From Pontederia crassipes (lineage: Eukaryota > Streptophyta > Magnoliopsida > Commelinales > Pontederiaceae), in contig CM060188.1 of NCBI GenBank assembly GCA_030549335.1, positions 11,408,001 to 11,472,000 on the forward strand: a stretch of 64,000 nucleotides of DNA, in the 5' to 3' direction. The position numbers and the translations under genes were made by a program. The notes under the pieces are model-generated. The model was not told where the DNA came from. It did no database searches and saw only the letters and a program-made list of their open reading frames with translations. Numbering within the stretch: position 1 is the stretch's first letter; each line of letters begins with the position of its first letter. Positions 62,101-64,000 of this stretch are shown in pieces.

Positions 62101-63210
62101 ATACGTACATGCTCGAACTCAAGTTTGTACGTTCAGATTCAGATCATTGTGTTTATGTGAAAAGAGTTAGAGATCAGTTTGTCATTCTTACACTGTATGT
62201 GGATGACATGTTGCTGATTGGAAACAGTATGAAGATGGTGAATTCAGTGAAGGGTTTGTTGGCCAAGAAGTTTGAGATGAAAGGCTTAGGTCCATCGAAT
62301 TTTATTTTGGGTATGCAGATTAGAAAGAATCGTCAGAAGTGAAAGTTGTGGCTAGGATAGGAGAAGTACATAAAAAAAGTGTTGAAGAAATTTAACATGT
62401 CGGACTGCAAGCTAGTGGGTACTCCTATGTCTCTAGGAATCAAACTTTTTGTAGAACAATGCCCGAAGACGGATGAAGAAGCCGAAGAGATGGACCATGT
62501 GCTATATGCAAGTGCAGTGGGCAGCTTGATGTATGCCATGGTGTGCACGCGTCCAGATATAGCTCAAGCAGTGGGAGTCTTGAGTCGGTATATGTCTAAT
62601 CCAGGCAGGGAATATTGGAATGCTATCAAGAGAGTTTTCAGGTACCTTCGTGGAACTTCATATTTTGCTTTGTGCTTTGAAAATGCGGGAAAAGAAAAGA
62701 GGCTTGATATTGTAGGCCATGTAGATGCTGATTGGGGTGGAGACATTGATAGTAGACGGTCCACTAACGGATATATTTTTACATTATTTGGAGCTACACT
62801 AAGTTGGATGAGCAAGAGACAAAGCGTGGTAGCACTTTCTTCTACAGAAGCTGAATATATGGCTCTTACTCATGCTGCAAAGGAGGTCATATGGCTACGG
62901 CGATTGTGCTTGAAGCTCGAATTTGAGCAAGGTGCCATAGAGGTGAGATGTGATAATCAAAGTGCTATTTAGTTAGCTAAGAATCCTGCATTTCACTCAC
63001 ACACAAAAGCATATTGACATCCAATACTATTTCATTCGAGAAAAGGTGAAAAAGAAAGAGGTTCAGCTTGAAAAGGTTGATACAACAGAGAATAGTTCTG
63101 ATTTTCTGACTAAAGCAGTTACATGTGCAAAGTTCGAGTGGTGCTCTACTGCTATCGGATTGAAGAAGAATGTTGCTGGCAAGACTCTCATTGGTGTGAA
63201 GTATCCATCA
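59158..63210 (+). pseudogene. Copia gag-pol, many stops
   Basis: Reading from ATG 59158: Gag with CCHC knuckle CWRCQEWGHLKRDC (~59900), protease with WLIDTGAS (~60058), integrase core (DDFSRYSW ~60726 to NGVAEKLNRS), RT starting KWVFKRKLKPNG (~61750), YVDDMLLIG (~62198), RNase H ending at 62970 and beyond. Stops lie at 59215, 59344, 59554, 59566, 60106, 60502, 60595, 61030 in the first frame. After a one-base frameshift near 61863 they lie at 62340, 62358, 62970, and a second frameshift follows near 62990-63010. Several stops sit where Trp or Gln is usual, as expected from C-to-T decay. Not functional. Confidence 0.9.
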
Positions 63211-63220
63211 AGTGGGAGAA
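63211..63220 (+). other. Polypurine tract of the Copia element
   Basis: AGTGGGAGAA immediately precedes the 3' LTR. Confidence 0.85.
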
Positions 63221-63706
63221 TGTTAGAGTTGGTGAATACTTCAGGACTCCTTGTTTCTCACACCGGGTTCGCCCACGTGAGCTTAGGAGAATCTGAGTAT
63301 TACCCAATTAGCAGTCCTGCTGGCGTACGAACGAAAGAGGGAGTTCGGGGGGCCCCGCCCCCCGACGGCGGTCCCGCTCCCCGACGGCGGTCCCGCGGGC
63401 GGGGGTTCGGGGGCAGCACCCCCGAAATCTAGACGGTTTTTGAGTTTTTGTTTAGTCGGCCCGTGTGATTTAGATTAGGTTTTTTCTCTGTTTGTTTAGA
63501 TTTTTAAACCCGGTTTGGAGAGGCTATTAATAGCATAATTTTTGGTGTAATCTGCATGGCGGCTGTAAACCTAAACGATATAGTAGAATCTATTTGCAGG
63601 ACGTAGCTCTCATCTCAAGGATGAATCTGGATAAATTTGTATGTCTCCTATATTTTTCTGCAATCTCTTTGCGATCTTCTCTCCTTGTTCTCGAATTTTC
63701 CCATCA
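63221..63706 (+). repeat. 3' LTR of the Copia element (486 bp)
   Basis: Contains a GC-rich block with two GACGGCGGTCCCGC units (63360-63400), then a GGAGAGGCTATTAATAGC stretch that may include the core promoter, and a pyrimidine-rich U5 ending CCATCA. Confidence 0.9.
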
Positions 63707-63711
63707 ATCTT

Positions 63712-64000
63712 GTGGAGCAAGGCAACAAGCGGTCATGCTAGGGCCGCTTTCACATCGTAGCAACTTTGATAGTGGAGCAGGCAAAGAACTCGTCCGTCCA
63801 TCGTGCAGCTCAAACGAAGAACTCGGGTCCTTGCTCAGCGGCGGCAAATGGCGCAGATCATCTCTCAATAGAGCATGCAAAGAACTTCCACACGTTCGCG
63901 GACAACTATCAATAAGCAACAGTCTTGACTTCAATCAGCGGAGCAAGCAACTACGATTAGTGTCTGAAGGCGACTTCGATCAGGGACTAGGCCACAAAAC
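63712..64000. other. Flanking sequence, not recognised
   Basis: Holds recurring GGAGCA.GCAA.GAACT phrases (63714, 63774, 63870, 63940), possibly a degraded tandem repeat. No ORF of note. Confidence 0.3.

Larger units (their letters stand above)
58733..63706 (+). mobile_element. Full-length Tork-type (Tnt1-like) Copia retrotransposon, decayed
   Basis: LTRs beginning TGTTAGAG and ending CCATCA enclose a PBS, gag-pol and a polypurine tract. Flanks ATCCT (58728-58732) and ATCTT (63707-63711) are a 5-bp duplication with one mismatch. Integrase lies before reverse transcriptase, the Copia order. RT and RNase H sequence (YVDDMLLIG, DADWGGDIDSRRS, SSTEAEYMAL) is close to Tnt1/Tork. About eleven nonsense codons and two frameshifts, and LTRs of different lengths, mark it as old. 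Confidence 0.92.

Noticed and set aside
58733-63706. Endogenous pararetrovirus
   Set aside because: Domain order (integrase before RT), LTRs, PBS and PPT identify a Copia retrotransposon; no movement or coat protein domain is present.

Overview
The window is nuclear DNA of a flowering plant. The reasons are intron-rich genes with GT-AG splice sites, chloroplast-targeted proteins, AAACCCTAA telo-boxes next to genes, an AT-rich background, and plant transposon families (Ty3 chromovirus, Tork-type Copia, CACTA, hAT, Mutator-like and PIF/Harbinger remnants, tRNA-type SINEs). The first exons of two genes are GC-rich, which hints at a monocot or early-diverging lineage, but I cannot name a species.

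I could resolve five protein-coding genes to exon level; in each, the spliced reading frame stays open from start to stop. (1) A PGR5-like/PGRL1-family chloroplast membrane protein, + strand, 8085-10714, 7 exons, 287 aa. (2) A small single-pass membrane protein of unknown function, + strand, 12617-13009, 2 exons, 93 aa. (3) A chloroplast NAD(P)-binding Rossmann protein like Arabidopsis At2g37660/At5g02240, - strand, 24783-27957, 7 exons, 304 aa. (4) A HAD-superfamily pyrimidine-5'-nucleotidase-like protein, - strand, 37250-38760, 8 coding exons, 280 aa. (5) A methyl-CpG-binding-domain-like protein with a repetitive aromatic/proline-rich N-terminal half, - strand, 50980-54972, 3 exons, 400 aa. 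They do not form one pathway. Genes 1, 3 and 4 resemble a block I recall as clustered on Arabidopsis chromosome 5, so they may be a conserved syntenic group.

The rest is mostly transposon-derived. Region by region: 1-4300 holds hAT remnants and foldback/hAT MITEs. 4343-7701 holds a decayed GRF-zinc-finger ORF, a decayed PIF/Harbinger transposase and a TRIM-like miniature retrotransposon. 13795-19454 is a young, nearly intact Ty3 chromovirus with a chromodomain, 532/542-bp LTRs differing by six substitutions and one 10-bp duplication, and a pol inactivated by a frameshift and a stop. 20397-23575 holds three MITEs. 28860-33244 holds an hAT MITE, a Tourist-like MITE, a Mutator-like foldback MITE with an exact 10-bp target duplication, and a non-autonomous CACTA element. 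39902-40438 is a second copy of the foldback MITE. 44391-48790 holds a SINE, another foldback element and a three-level nest of inverted-repeat elements. 57707-58293 is an hAT MITE, and 58733-63706 is an old Tork-type Copia element with about eleven nonsense codons and two frameshifts.

I found no clearly new biological system, no CRISPR array, no intact rRNA or tRNA gene and no viral gene. The least ordinary items are the repeat-bearing MBD-like gene, the overlapping two-frame gag arrangement of the chromovirus, the foldback MITE family carrying alternating palindromic GC-rich units, and the nested inverted-repeat cluster at 46250-48790.
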